NCBI GenBank assembly: GCA_035509315.1
Contig: DATJLS010000008.1
Span: 1-64,000 of the forward strand
Length of the DNA stretch: 64,000 nucleotides
From: JAKAWQ01 sp035509315
Lineage (GTDB): Bacteria > Pseudomonadota > Alphaproteobacteria > Acetobacterales > Acetobacteraceae
Direction of reading: 5' to 3'
Shown: positions 36,793 through 45,102 of the stretch, piece after piece
How the letters are laid out: every line of letters starts with the position of its first letter
Numbering within the stretch: position 1 is the stretch's first letter
Translations under genes and position numbers: made by a program
Notes under the pieces: generated by a model
The model's input: the letters and a program-made list of their open reading frames with translations, nothing else
Databases searched by the model: none
What the model was told of the DNA's origin: nothing

Positions 36793-37863
36793 TCATGCCC
36801 CCAATTCCGGCCCGGCGCCGGTGGTGGAAGCGACGATGGAAGCGGTGATGGCGGCGCGATCGAGACCGGTCCGCCCGATCACGACCACGTGGCCTTCGCG
36901 CGCTGCCCCCTCGTCCCAGGGGCGATCGAACTCGTGGCGAAACCGTCCGCCCACCCCCTGAACCGCGAGCCTCAGCAGACGGCCACGCACCGCAACGAAG
37001 CCCTTGATGCGCAGGATGTCGTGCGCTTCGCTTGCCGCGCGCAGGCGTGCCAGCAACCGATCGGGCGCATCGATCTCCGGCAGCGCGACGATGAAGCTCT
37101 CGAAATCGTCGTGCTCGTGCGCGCCGTCCACCGCATCGTGATGCGAAGGGCGGTTTGCAAGATCGTCCTCGGCCGCGGCGGAGAGGCCCAGCAGCACTTT
37201 CGGATCGATCCGTCCCTCCCGCGCCGGCACGAGCTTCACCGCCCGCGGCAGGAGAGCAGCGATCTCGGCCCTGAGCCGCGCGAGCGAAGTTTCGTCGAGC
37301 AGGTCGGTCTTGTTCAGCACGACGAGGTCCGCGGCCTGAAGCTGATCCTGATAGACTTCCGAGAGCGGGTTTTCGTGCGCGACCGAAGGGTCCGCCAGAC
37401 GTTGCCGCGCAACGGCGTCCGGGTCATCGGCGAAGCGGCCGGCCGCCACGGCCGGTCCGTCCACGACCGCGATGACACCATCGACCGTGACACGGGAGCG
37501 GACCGCCGGCCAGCCAAAAGCCTTCAGGAGCGGCTTGGGCAATGCTAGCCCGGAGGTTTCGATCAGGATCTGCTCGGGCGGATTCGGCCGCTCCAGCAGC
37601 GCCTGCATCGTCGGCAGGAAATCCTCGGCGACGGTGCAGCAGAGGCAGCCATTGGAGAGCTCGACAATGTCCTCTTCCGTGCAGCCGGTGATGCCGCAGC
37701 CGCGCAGAATCTCTCCATCGATGCCGAGCGCTCCGAATTCATTGACGATGACGGCGATGCGGCGCCCGTCGGCATGTTCAAGAATGTGGCGAACCAGGGT
37801 GGTCTTTCCCGCGCCCAAAAAGCCGGTGACGATGGTGGCGGGGATTCGGCCTTCCATCATCAT
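36793..37863 (-). CDS. cobW: CobW-type GTP-binding metallochaperone
   Basis: A 356-residue COG0523 GTPase. TIVTGFLGAGKTTLVRHILE is the Walker A region, ELSNGCLCCTVAEDFLPTM contains the CxCC metal site, NKTDLLDE is the guanine motif. A His-rich patch, SHHDAVDGAHEHDDFES, may also bind metal. It is thought to deliver cobalt to the CobN complex. The ATG overlaps the DUF1636 stop. Confidence 0.95.
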   Translation of the reverse strand: MMMEGRIPATIVTGFLGAGKTTLVRHILEHADGRRIAVIVNEFGALGIDGEILRGCGITGCTEEDIVELSNGCLCCTVAEDFLPTMQALLERPNPPEQILIETSGLALPKPLLKAFGWPAVRSRVTVDGVIAVVDGPAVAAGRFADDPDAVARQRLADPSVAHENPLSEVYQDQLQAADLVVLNKTDLLDETSLARLRAEIAALLPRAVKLVPAREGRIDPKVLLGLSAAAEDDLANRPSHHDAVDGAHEHDDFESFIVALPEIDAPDRLLARLRAASEAHDILRIKGFVAVRGRLLRLAVQGVGGRFRHEFDRPWDEGAAREGHVVVIGRTGLDRAAITASIVASTTGAGPELGA

Positions 37864-38243
37864 AGGCGGAACTCCAGGTCGGGGATGCGGCCGATGATCA
37901 TGTTGCGCAGCGAGGCAGGGCGGCGTGAAGGCAAGACGATTCCGGTTTCCGATCTCGCGTAGCTCTCGGCATAAACGAGAAGATCATCGGCCAGGGCCGG
38001 ATCGAGAAAGCCGAGAAGGTAGGTCCATTTCCCGGGCATGGCGATAGCCGCGCTGCAGCCGCGATCGCAATTGGCGAGGCAGGCGGCCGCCCGCAGATCG
38101 ATCCGGGTGGCCCCTTGGTCGTCGAGTCGGGCTCGCAGCGCGGCGTGGAGCACGGCGCCAAGCGGCTCTTCACCCTGGGGCGGCGTTCCGCTCCTGCGAC
38201 AGGTGGCGCATAGAATGAGGCATGGACGAAGCGCTTCGGTCAC
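37860..38243 (-). CDS. DUF1636 small Cys-rich protein
   Basis: A 127-residue protein taken from GTG 38243, the first gene after the riboswitch. Cysteines occur as LILCATCRRSG and AACLANCDRGCSAAI, a pattern recalling thioredoxin-like 2Fe-2S ferredoxins. DUF1636 is repeatedly found beside cobW and cobN and may have a metal-handling role, but function is not established. The ATG overlap with cobW gives coupled translation. Confidence 0.82.
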   Translation of the reverse strand: MTEALRPCLILCATCRRSGTPPQGEEPLGAVLHAALRARLDDQGATRIDLRAAACLANCDRGCSAAIAMPGKWTYLLGFLDPALADDLLVYAESYARSETGIVLPSRRPASLRNMIIGRIPDLEFRL

Positions 38244-38338
38244 GGCCCCCCCGCGTCGGCACCGAACCCGCGGCGCCACGGAGACGATCAAAAAGGGTGC
38301 CCGAGCGGCCGGGATAGCCGCGCGCAACGTCAAGGCCC

Positions 38339-38372
38339 GGCGTGACCGGGGCACCCCGCCCGGCATCACGCC
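38339..38372 (-). promoter_or_regulatory. Possible expression-platform hairpin of the cobalamin riboswitch
   Basis: On the minus strand GGCGTGA and TCACGCC close a stem with an inner CCGGG/CCCCGG helix. It lies just 3' of the B12 box and about 100 nt before the DUF1636 GTG. There is no U-tract, so it could be a pausing or antiterminator hairpin, or act with Rho. This is inference from position. Confidence 0.42.
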
Positions 38373-38545
38373 CCATGGACGATGGCAGGTCTCCTGGCTC
38401 GCGGATCGGGCGCCGCCCGTCAGCCTTCCCGGGATCACCCAGTGGCCATGTGACGGGCTGCTTTCCGCTGACAGTTGCGGGAGCAGCTGCGGCTTTGGGA
38501 TCGCTCCCGCACCGCATTCCCTTTTCACCTTCCGTCATGGAAGGA
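38373..38545 (-). promoter_or_regulatory. Cobalamin (B12) riboswitch
   Basis: The B12 box GAGCCAGGAGACCTGCC is perfect at 38400-38384 on the minus strand. Upstream, in the expected order, are GGTGAAAAGGGAA (38529-38517), GCGGTGCGGGAG, GCTGCTCCCGCAACTGT, CCACTGGG and CCGGGAAGGCTGACGGGCGG, all classic cobalamin-aptamer segments. It should bind adenosylcobalamin and repress the DUF1636-cobW-cobN-cobGHIJ unit. The plus-strand cobU unit starts beyond its 5' end and is not covered. Confidence 0.95.
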
Positions 38546-38599
38546 CCATCGACCCTGGTCTAATAGCCGCTGGAGCGAAGCGGCGTCAAAGGAGGATCG

Positions 38600-39115
38600 G
38601 TGCCGGACGCTTCGAGGTCCATGACGCTGGTGATGGGCGGTGCCCGGTCCGGCAAAAGCCGCCACGCCGAGGGAATCGTGACGGCCCTGCCCGGCCCATG
38701 GCGCTATATCGCGACCGCGCAGCCGCTGGATGCCGAGATGGAGGCGCGCATTGCCGAGCATCGCGCGCGGCGGGGCGCGGAATGGACAACCATCGAGGCT
38801 CCGCTCGATCTTGCGGACGCGCTGGATGCGGCCGGACCGTATCCCGCGCTCGTGGATTGCCTGACCTTGTGGCTGGCCAACCTTCTTCTCGGCGGCCATG
38901 AGGTGGACACGGCGACACGCGGGCTGGATGCGGCGCTCGATCGGCGGGTGGCGCCAACCGTGCTGGTGGCCAACGAAGTGGGCCTGGGAATCGTGCCGGA
39001 GAACGCTCTGGCGCGGGCGTTTCGCGATGCCGCCGGGCGGCTCAACCAGCATCTGGCGGGGCGGGCCGATAGGGTGCTGTTCCTGGTGGCCGGATTGCCG
39101 ATGCGCGTGAAATGA
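38600..39115 (+). CDS. cobU: Adenosylcobinamide kinase / guanylyltransferase
   Basis: A 171-residue bifunctional enzyme (CobP in Pseudomonas naming). The start is GTG at 38600 after a strong GGAGG. MGGARSGKSRHAEG (residues about 12-25) is the P-loop, RIAEHRARRG holds the guanylylated histidine, and LVDCLTLWLANLL and VANEVGLGIVPENALAR are conserved. It is the first gene of cobU-cobO-cobQ. The promoter lies in 38546-38590. Confidence 0.95.
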   Translation: MPDASRSMTLVMGGARSGKSRHAEGIVTALPGPWRYIATAQPLDAEMEARIAEHRARRGAEWTTIEAPLDLADALDAAGPYPALVDCLTLWLANLLLGGHEVDTATRGLDAALDRRVAPTVLVANEVGLGIVPENALARAFRDAAGRLNQHLAGRADRVLFLVAGLPMRVK

Positions 39116-39738
39116 TCGAGGGCGCAATGGGTGAGGCGGACGAGGACGCTGCGCGGCATCGGGAAAAGATGGCGCGGCGCAAGGCCGTGCAGGACGAGGA
39201 AGTGGCCGGCAAGACGATCGAGAAAGGGTTGCTGATCGTCCACACCGGCCCCGGCAAGGGCAAATCCACCGCAGCGTTCGGCCTGCTGCTGCGGATGGTC
39301 GGTCATGGGCGGCGGTCCGCCGTGGTGCAGTTCATCAAGGGGGCCTGGTCCACCGGCGAGCGCAGAGTGTTGGAAGGCTTCGGCGATCTCGTGCGCTGGC
39401 ATAGCCTGGGCGAAGGCTTCACATGGGAAACGCAGGACAAGGCGCGGGATATCGCCGCCTGCCGCCGTGCCTGGGACCGTGCTCTCGCGCTGATGGCGGA
39501 ACCCGAGCTGGCCTTGCTGGTGCTCGATGAGCTGAACATCGCCCTGCGCTACGGCTATCTGCCGCTGGATGAGGTGCTGGATTCGCTCCGCGACCGGCCT
39601 CCGGCGCTTCATGTCGTCGTCACCGGGCGCAATGCGAAGCCGGAGCTGATTGCGGCGGCCGATCTGGTGACCGAGATGGTGGCCGTGAAGCACCATTTCG
39701 CCGCCGGCGTGAAAGCCCAGCAGGGCATCGAGTTCTGA
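39112..39738 (+). CDS. cobO: Corrinoid adenosyltransferase
   Basis: A 208-residue BtuR/CobO-type ATP:corrinoid adenosyltransferase. GLLIVHTGPGKGKSTAAFGL is the P-loop, AVVQFIKGAWSTGE and LALLVLDELNIALRYGYLPL are family marks. The ATG overlaps the cobU stop as ATGA and cobQ follows through TGATG, so the three genes are translationally coupled. Confidence 0.96.
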   Translation: MIEGAMGEADEDAARHREKMARRKAVQDEEVAGKTIEKGLLIVHTGPGKGKSTAAFGLLLRMVGHGRRSAVVQFIKGAWSTGERRVLEGFGDLVRWHSLGEGFTWETQDKARDIAACRRAWDRALALMAEPELALLVLDELNIALRYGYLPLDEVLDSLRDRPPALHVVVTGRNAKPELIAAADLVTEMVAVKHHFAAGVKAQQGIEF

Positions 39739-41204
39739 TGGCTGCCCGCGCCATCATGTTTCAGGGCACCGGCTCCAGCGTCGGCAAGTCCGTCCTGATC
39801 GCGGGGCTCGCCCGTGCGTTGGTCAGGCGTGGGTTTTCCGTGCGGCCGTTCAAGCCGCAGAACATGTCCAACAATGCCGCAGTGACCGAAGATGGCGGAG
39901 AGATCGGCCGCGCCCAGGCGCTGCAGGCGCAGGCCTGCCTGGTTCCCGCCTCCGTGGACATGAATCCGGTTCTGCTCAAGCCAGAGAGCGAGACTGGGGC
40001 CCAGATCGTCGTGCACGGCAGGATGATCGGCCATGCGCGGGCGCGCGCCTATCAGGAGATGAAGGCTGGATTGCTGCCCAGTGTGCTGGAGAGCTTCGCG
40101 CGGCTGCGGGAAGCGGCGGAGATCGTGCTGGTGGAAGGCGCGGGCAGCGCCTCCGAGATCAATCTGCGGCGAAAGGACATTGCCAATATGGGCTTTGCCA
40201 GGGCAGCGGGCCTGCCGGTGGTGCTGATCGGCGATATCGATCGTGGTGGTGTCATCGCCGCCCTCGTCGGCACACGGGCGGTCCTGGACCCGGAAGATGC
40301 GGCCCTCGTGCGCGGCTTCATCGTCAATCGCATGCGCGGCGATCCAGGCCTTTTTTCGGAAGGAATGGAGACGATCGCCCGCCACACGGGATGGCCTGCG
40401 CTCGGGCTCGTGCCCTATCTTCAGGCAGCACGCGCCCTGCCGGCCGAGGATGCAGCGGAGGTGGAAGCGTTGGAGAGCGCGGCGCGGCCGAGCGCGCGGT
40501 TGCGCATCGCCGTCCCGCTTCTGCCAAGGGTTGCCAATTTCGACGATCTCGACCCTTTGCGGGCCGAGCCCGACGTGGAGCTTTGCTTCCTGCACCCGGG
40601 CATGGTGCTGCCGCGTGCGTGCGATCTTGTCATCCTGCCGGGCTCGAAGGCGACGATCGCCGATCTGGCCGCGTTGCGTGCGGAAGGATGGGATATCGAT
40701 ATCGCGGCGCATGTGCGGGCAGGGGGGCGGGTGCTCGGGCTGTGTGGAGGGTACCAGATGCTCGGCCGGCGGATTGCCGATCCCCAGGGCATTGAAGGAC
40801 CGCCGCAAACGGCCGAGGGGCTTGGGCTTCTGGATGTCGAGACCATCCTGGGCGGAGCCAAGCAGCTGAAGCGAATAACGGGCGCGCTGGCGCCCGGCGG
40901 TGCGCGATTCGAGGCCTATGAGATGCACGTGGGATGCACGACCGGCCCGGCGACGGCCCGGCCGCTGGCGCTCTTGGATGATGGGCGGACCGACGGCGCG
41001 CAGTCCACGAACGGGCGCGTGGCCGGGACCTATCTGCACGGGCTTTTTCTCTCCGATTCGGCCCGCGCCTCGTTTCTCGCCGCCCACGGCGCGGTGGCGG
41101 GCGCCGGCAGCCATGCGGGGAAGATCGAAGCGACGCTCGATGCTCTTGCCGCGCATATCGAGGCGCATGTGGATGTCGGGCGGCTTCTCAGCCTTGCACG
41201 ATGA
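39738..41204 (+). CDS. cobQ: Adenosylcobyric acid synthase
   Basis: A 488-residue amidotransferase adding amides to side chains b, d, e and g. MFQGTGSSVGKSVLIAGLAR is the ATP site, KPQNMSNNAAV and QALQAQAC follow, VLGLCGGYQMLGRRI has the GATase cysteine, and AGTYLHGLF holds the histidine. It overlaps the cbiB end by 17 bp, convergent. Confidence 0.96.
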   Translation: MAARAIMFQGTGSSVGKSVLIAGLARALVRRGFSVRPFKPQNMSNNAAVTEDGGEIGRAQALQAQACLVPASVDMNPVLLKPESETGAQIVVHGRMIGHARARAYQEMKAGLLPSVLESFARLREAAEIVLVEGAGSASEINLRRKDIANMGFARAAGLPVVLIGDIDRGGVIAALVGTRAVLDPEDAALVRGFIVNRMRGDPGLFSEGMETIARHTGWPALGLVPYLQAARALPAEDAAEVEALESAARPSARLRIAVPLLPRVANFDDLDPLRAEPDVELCFLHPGMVLPRACDLVILPGSKATIADLAALRAEGWDIDIAAHVRAGGRVLGLCGGYQMLGRRIADPQGIEGPPQTAEGLGLLDVETILGGAKQLKRITGALAPGGARFEAYEMHVGCTTGPATARPLALLDDGRTDGAQSTNGRVAGTYLHGLFLSDSARASFLAAHGAVAGAGSHAGKIEATLDALAAHIEAHVDVGRLLSLAR

Positions 41205-42171
41205 TCGCGGCGATGAGCACGGCGGCGATCTCGATGCCGCAGGCGAGGCGGTAGAGCGAGAGGGCGAGACGCAGGTCAGCGATCGTTGCCTCCTGACGCC
41301 CCGTGCCTATCCAAGGATCCTCGACACACACGGCGCCATAGACGCGCGGTCCGGCCAGCCGAAGCCCGGTCGCGCCTGCCATCGCCGCTTCCGGCCATCC
41401 GGCGTTCGGCGAACGATGCCGCCTCGCATGGCGCCAGACGATGCCGAGGGCGCTGCCGGCATTCGCGCGCGGATGCAGCAGCGCCGCCAGGATGAGCCAT
41501 CCTGCGGCAAGCCGGGAGGCAGGCAGATTGATGAGATCATCGAGCCGGGCCGAGGCCCAGCCGAAGGCTTCATGGCGTGGCGTGCGATGCCCAAGCATGC
41601 TGTCCGCGGTATTGATCGCCTTGCAGGCAGCGATGCCGGGCAGGCCGAACAGCGCGCACCAGAGCGAAGGGGCGACCACCGCATCGGAGAAATTCTCGGC
41701 GAGACTCTCGATCGCCGCGCGCAGCACGCCCGCCTGATCGAGGCTTTCGGGATTGCGCCCGACAATCTGCGAGACGGCGGCGCGCCCGGCCGTGAGGCCG
41801 CCCCGGTCAAGCGCATCGCCAACGGCGCGGACATGCCTCCAGAGGCTCCGCTGGGCGAAAAGAACGCTTGCCAGCACAGCCGGAACGATGAAGCCGGCGC
41901 GACCCGCCCACAGGGTGAGAGAGGCAGCCTGCACCGCGATCGCTGGGAGAATGGCGGCGCAGAGCACGGCAAGAAGCGCGAGCACGCCATGCGCGCGGCG
42001 TCGCCAGCGTGGCATGGACTCACGGTTCAAGCGCCGGTCCAGCCATCCCAGCATCGCGCCGATCCAGACCACGGGATGGCGGATGGCGCGAAAGAGCCGC
42101 TTCGGATAGCCAAACGCGGCCTCGAGCAGCAGGGCGTCGGCCAGGATGGGAAGGTTTGCTGCGAAATGCAC
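41188..42171 (-). CDS. cbiB: Adenosylcobinamide-phosphate synthase, membrane protein
   Basis: Also called cobD in Pseudomonas nomenclature. The start is taken at GTG 42171 (VHFAANLPILADALLLEAAFG), giving 327 residues, because the longer frame runs into the cobC start region. RHPVVWIGAMLGWLDRRLN, RAAIESLAENFSDAVVAPSL, NTADSMLGHRTPRHEAFGWA and SPNAGWPEAAMAGA are conserved. It attaches aminopropanol phosphate to cobyric acid in the inner membrane, using the CobC product. Confidence 0.94.
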   Translation of the reverse strand: MHFAANLPILADALLLEAAFGYPKRLFRAIRHPVVWIGAMLGWLDRRLNRESMPRWRRRAHGVLALLAVLCAAILPAIAVQAASLTLWAGRAGFIVPAVLASVLFAQRSLWRHVRAVGDALDRGGLTAGRAAVSQIVGRNPESLDQAGVLRAAIESLAENFSDAVVAPSLWCALFGLPGIAACKAINTADSMLGHRTPRHEAFGWASARLDDLINLPASRLAAGWLILAALLHPRANAGSALGIVWRHARRHRSPNAGWPEAAMAGATGLRLAGPRVYGAVCVEDPWIGTGRQEATIADLRLALSLYRLACGIEIAAVLIAAIIVQG

Positions 42172-42212
42172 GGCAGTACGATTCGAGGTTTGCCTTGAAC
42201 GCGCGCGGCAGG

Positions 42213-43283
42213 GTGAGCGGCCTCCGCCCGGAAGGGGGCGTAACACATGGCGGACACCTGGCTGAGGCGCGACGTCTCTTCCCCGGTGCGCCGGAACCTT
42301 TTCTCGACCTCTCCACCGGCATCAACCCCTTTCCCTACGCTTTGCCGCCGTTTGGACCCGATGTGTTCACGCGCCTGCCGGAGCCCGATGCGGTGGGGGA
42401 GCTGGAGCGCATCGCGGCGAGCGCCTATGGCGTGGCGGACCCGGGCATGGTGGTCGCCGCGCCGGGCACGCAGATCCTGATCGACCTGCTGCCGCGCCTG
42501 TGGCCGTCGCCACGGTCCGTTGCCGTGCTTGGGCCGACCTACACCGAGCATGCGAGGGCGTGGGCCAGCATCGGCTGCCCGGTGAACCAGGTCACCTGCT
42601 TCGCGGCGCTGGAGGGCGATGAAGCAGTGATCGAGAGCGGGATGGGTGAACGCGAGCGAACCCAACCCGCCCTCGCCGCGGCCGATGTCGCGGTGGTCTG
42701 CAACCCGAACAATCCTGATGGCCGCAGGATCGCGCCCGGGCAATTGCTGACATTGGCCGACCAGCTTGCCGCGCGCGACGGGCTATTGCTGGTGGACGAG
42801 GCCTTCGTCGATCTGGAAGGTGATGATTTGAGCCTGGCGAGTGAACTGCCCCATCCGGCGCTGGTCCTGCTCAGATCCTTTGGCAAGACGTACGGATTGG
42901 CGGGGCTTCGCCTTGGCTTTGCCCTTGCCGCGCCGGAACGGGCCTCCACGATCCGGGCAGCGCTTGGCCCTTGGGCAGTCTCGGGCCCGGCCATCGCGAT
43001 AGGCTGCCGGGCCCTCGCAGACACGGCGTGGCGTGCCCAGGCTGCGTGCCGGCTCGCGGATGCCGCCCGCATGCTGGATGCCGAGCTTGCCCGCGCGGGC
43101 TTGCGCGTGATTGGCGGGACCCGCCTGTTCCGGCTGGCCGAAGCAAACGATGCCTTCTCGACCTTTGCAAGGCTTGGGCGCGCCGGCATCCTTGTCAGGC
43201 GTTTTGCAGAGCACCCGAGCTGGTTGCGTTTCGGCCAGCCCGCCGACCCAAGCGCCTGGCTGCGGCTGGGTGCGGCGCTGTGA
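42213..43283 (+). CDS. cobC: L-threonine-O-3-phosphate decarboxylase
   Basis: A 356-residue PLP enzyme of aminotransferase fold I (CobD in Salmonella). The GTG start at 42213 is best, but its ribosome-binding site is weak. HGGHLAEARRLFPGAPEPFL and DLSTGINPFPY open it, VVCNPNNPDGR and LLLVDEAFVDLEGDD follow, and RSFGKTYGLAGLRLGF places the PLP lysine at about residue 225. Residues about 140-152 (SGMGERERTQPAL) come from the palindromic repeat. The start lies 41 bp from the divergent cbiB start. Confidence 0.93.
   Translation: MSGLRPEGGVTHGGHLAEARRLFPGAPEPFLDLSTGINPFPYALPPFGPDVFTRLPEPDAVGELERIAASAYGVADPGMVVAAPGTQILIDLLPRLWPSPRSVAVLGPTYTEHARAWASIGCPVNQVTCFAALEGDEAVIESGMGERERTQPALAAADVAVVCNPNNPDGRRIAPGQLLTLADQLAARDGLLLVDEAFVDLEGDDLSLASELPHPALVLLRSFGKTYGLAGLRLGFALAAPERASTIRAALGPWAVSGPAIAIGCRALADTAWRAQAACRLADAARMLDAELARAGLRVIGGTRLFRLAEANDAFSTFARLGRAGILVRRFAEHPSWLRFGQPADPSAWLRLGAAL
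42632..42676. repeat. Palindromic repeat hairpin inside cobC
   Basis: The sequence GAGAGCGGGATGGGTGAACG to CCCGCCCTCG matches the minus-strand form of the cobS-side repeat at 22475-22519 at 35 of 40 aligned positions. Both copies are read in the same frame, giving GMGERERT(R/Q)PAL. The copy is a multiple of three in effect and keeps cobC open. Confidence 0.8.
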
Positions 43284-43299
43284 TCCTGAACTTACTCCC

Positions 43300-45087
43300 T
43301 TACCGCAGATCCCTGAGCCCTGCCTCCCAGCTCCGTGAGAGGCGCATCGCCGAAAGGATGAGCCCGACCTGCGAGTAGGTTTGCGGGAAATTGCCCCACA
43401 ATGTGCCCGTTCTGGGATCGATATCTTCCGAAAGCAGCCCGACATGGTTGCGATGGCCGAGAAGATTTTCGAAGATGGCGAGTGCCTCCTGGCGTCTGCC
43501 GACCGCCGCCAGCGCATCGATGTACCAGAAAGTACAGACCAGAAACGCCGTTTCCGGCTGACCGAAATCGTCCGCCTCATCGTACCGCATGACGAATCCG
43601 TTGCGCAGGAGGCGCTTTTCCACCAACGCGAGGGTGGCAACGAAACGAGGGTCTTCCGCTGAAATCAGCCCGATCTCCGGCAGAAGCAGTACGGACGCGT
43701 CGAGAACATCGCCTTCGAGTGTGCCGGAGATCGTGCCATTGCCGGCCGCGCGCGCGAGCACGAGTTCGCGCAGCCTCTTCGCGCGATGGAACCACTCCTC
43801 GGCATCCTCCGGGATGCCGAGGAGCGAAGCGATGCGCCCGAGGCGATCCAGGGCCGCCCAGCACATGGCAGCGGAAAATGTGTGCGAGCGGGCGCGCCCG
43901 CGATATTCCCAGAGCCCGGCATCCGGCTCCAGCGCGATGCGCTCGGCAATTCCGCCGATCGGGCGCAGCTCTTCGTAGAGCGCGCGGTCACCAAGCCGCG
44001 GGAGCCGCCGGTCCCAGAACATCTGGGTCGCGGTCAGGATGATCGCTCCATAAACGTCATTCTGCTTTTGGCTTTCCGCGGCATTGCCGACGCGCACCGG
44101 CTGTTCACCATTGAAACCGACCAGGCCGGGCGCGACGCGCTCGCTCAACGTGAAGCCGGGCGCCACCGGATAGAGAGGCGCGATCTCATGACCCTTCTCT
44201 CTCAGCACCGTATCCAGCAGGTAGCGCATGAACCCTTCCATGGTTCGCGTCGCCGACAAGCGATTGAGAGCGGTGACAGTGAACCAGGAATCCCGCGGCC
44301 AGCAGAAGCGATAGTCCCAGTTGCGTCTTGAACCCGGTGCTTCGGGAATGGAGGTGGTGAGGGCCGCAACGATGCCGCCCGTATCATCATAGCTGCAGAG
44401 CTTGAGCGTGATGGCAGCCCGTACCACTTCGTCCTGCCAATCGAACGGCACGCTGAGATCGCGCACCCAATCCTGCCAATACTGCACCGTCTCATCACGG
44501 AACTGGCGCGACAGAGCGTCCGGATTCTCCGGAATCGGCTCATCGGAGGCAAGAAACAGATTGATCGGCCTGTCGAGCACCAGATCGGTCTCGTGCACAA
44601 CGTAGGAAAGCGGCATATCCGTGGTAAGCCGCACGACCGTATTCTCGCCGATGAAGCGAAGATGGTTGCTGCCGATGCTCACCGCAGGCACCACGGATCC
44701 GTAATCAAAGCCGGGCCTGATCCGGATCGTCATGCGCGGGCGCCCCGTGAGCGGCTCTATGCGTCTGACGATCATCGGCGGGCGGAAGATTCGCCCGTAG
44801 CGGCGGAAGCGCGGGCAGAAATCCAGGATTCTGATGGACCCGCCGAGAGAATCGGTAAGCACCGTCTCGACCAGGGCCGTATTGACGATGTAGCTCTGCC
44901 TGGCACTCACCTGCTCGCGGAGGACCACGTCCATGAATCCGCGATCGGGTGTCCTGCCTCCCAGTAGAGAATGAAAGAGCGGATCAGCATCCAGTCGCGG
45001 GAAGCAGAACCAGACATGCCGGCCGTCACGTGAGATCAGCGAGGCGACCGTGCAGTTGCCGATGGCCGCGAGATCAAGCTCCGACAT
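43300..45087 (-). CDS. Glycoside hydrolase family 15 protein (glucoamylase/trehalase-like)
   Basis: A 595-residue (alpha/alpha)6-barrel enzyme. The N-domain begins LDLAAIGNCTVASLISRDG and has VWFCFPRLDADPLF. The catalytic part has NWDYRFCWPRDSWFTVTALN, then EFR-like YEELRPIGGIAERI, and GLLSEDIDPRTGTLWGNFPQTYSQVGLI at the end, typical of bacterial GH15 of the glucodextranase/trehalase type. No signal peptide is visible, so it is cytoplasmic. It could release glucose from glycogen or trehalose. It ends 17 bp from convergent cobC, and the phosphoglucomutase lies 15 bp upstream. Confidence 0.9.
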   Translation of the reverse strand: MSELDLAAIGNCTVASLISRDGRHVWFCFPRLDADPLFHSLLGGRTPDRGFMDVVLREQVSARQSYIVNTALVETVLTDSLGGSIRILDFCPRFRRYGRIFRPPMIVRRIEPLTGRPRMTIRIRPGFDYGSVVPAVSIGSNHLRFIGENTVVRLTTDMPLSYVVHETDLVLDRPINLFLASDEPIPENPDALSRQFRDETVQYWQDWVRDLSVPFDWQDEVVRAAITLKLCSYDDTGGIVAALTTSIPEAPGSRRNWDYRFCWPRDSWFTVTALNRLSATRTMEGFMRYLLDTVLREKGHEIAPLYPVAPGFTLSERVAPGLVGFNGEQPVRVGNAAESQKQNDVYGAIILTATQMFWDRRLPRLGDRALYEELRPIGGIAERIALEPDAGLWEYRGRARSHTFSAAMCWAALDRLGRIASLLGIPEDAEEWFHRAKRLRELVLARAAGNGTISGTLEGDVLDASVLLLPEIGLISAEDPRFVATLALVEKRLLRNGFVMRYDEADDFGQPETAFLVCTFWYIDALAAVGRRQEALAIFENLLGHRNHVGLLSEDIDPRTGTLWGNFPQTYSQVGLILSAMRLSRSWEAGLRDLR

Positions 45088-45102
45088 CGTGGCGCGTGGG
45101 AC

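Noticed and set aside
38546..38599. A second riboswitch for cobU
   Set aside because: No B12 box is found on the plus strand upstream of cobU. The only aptamer faces the other way.
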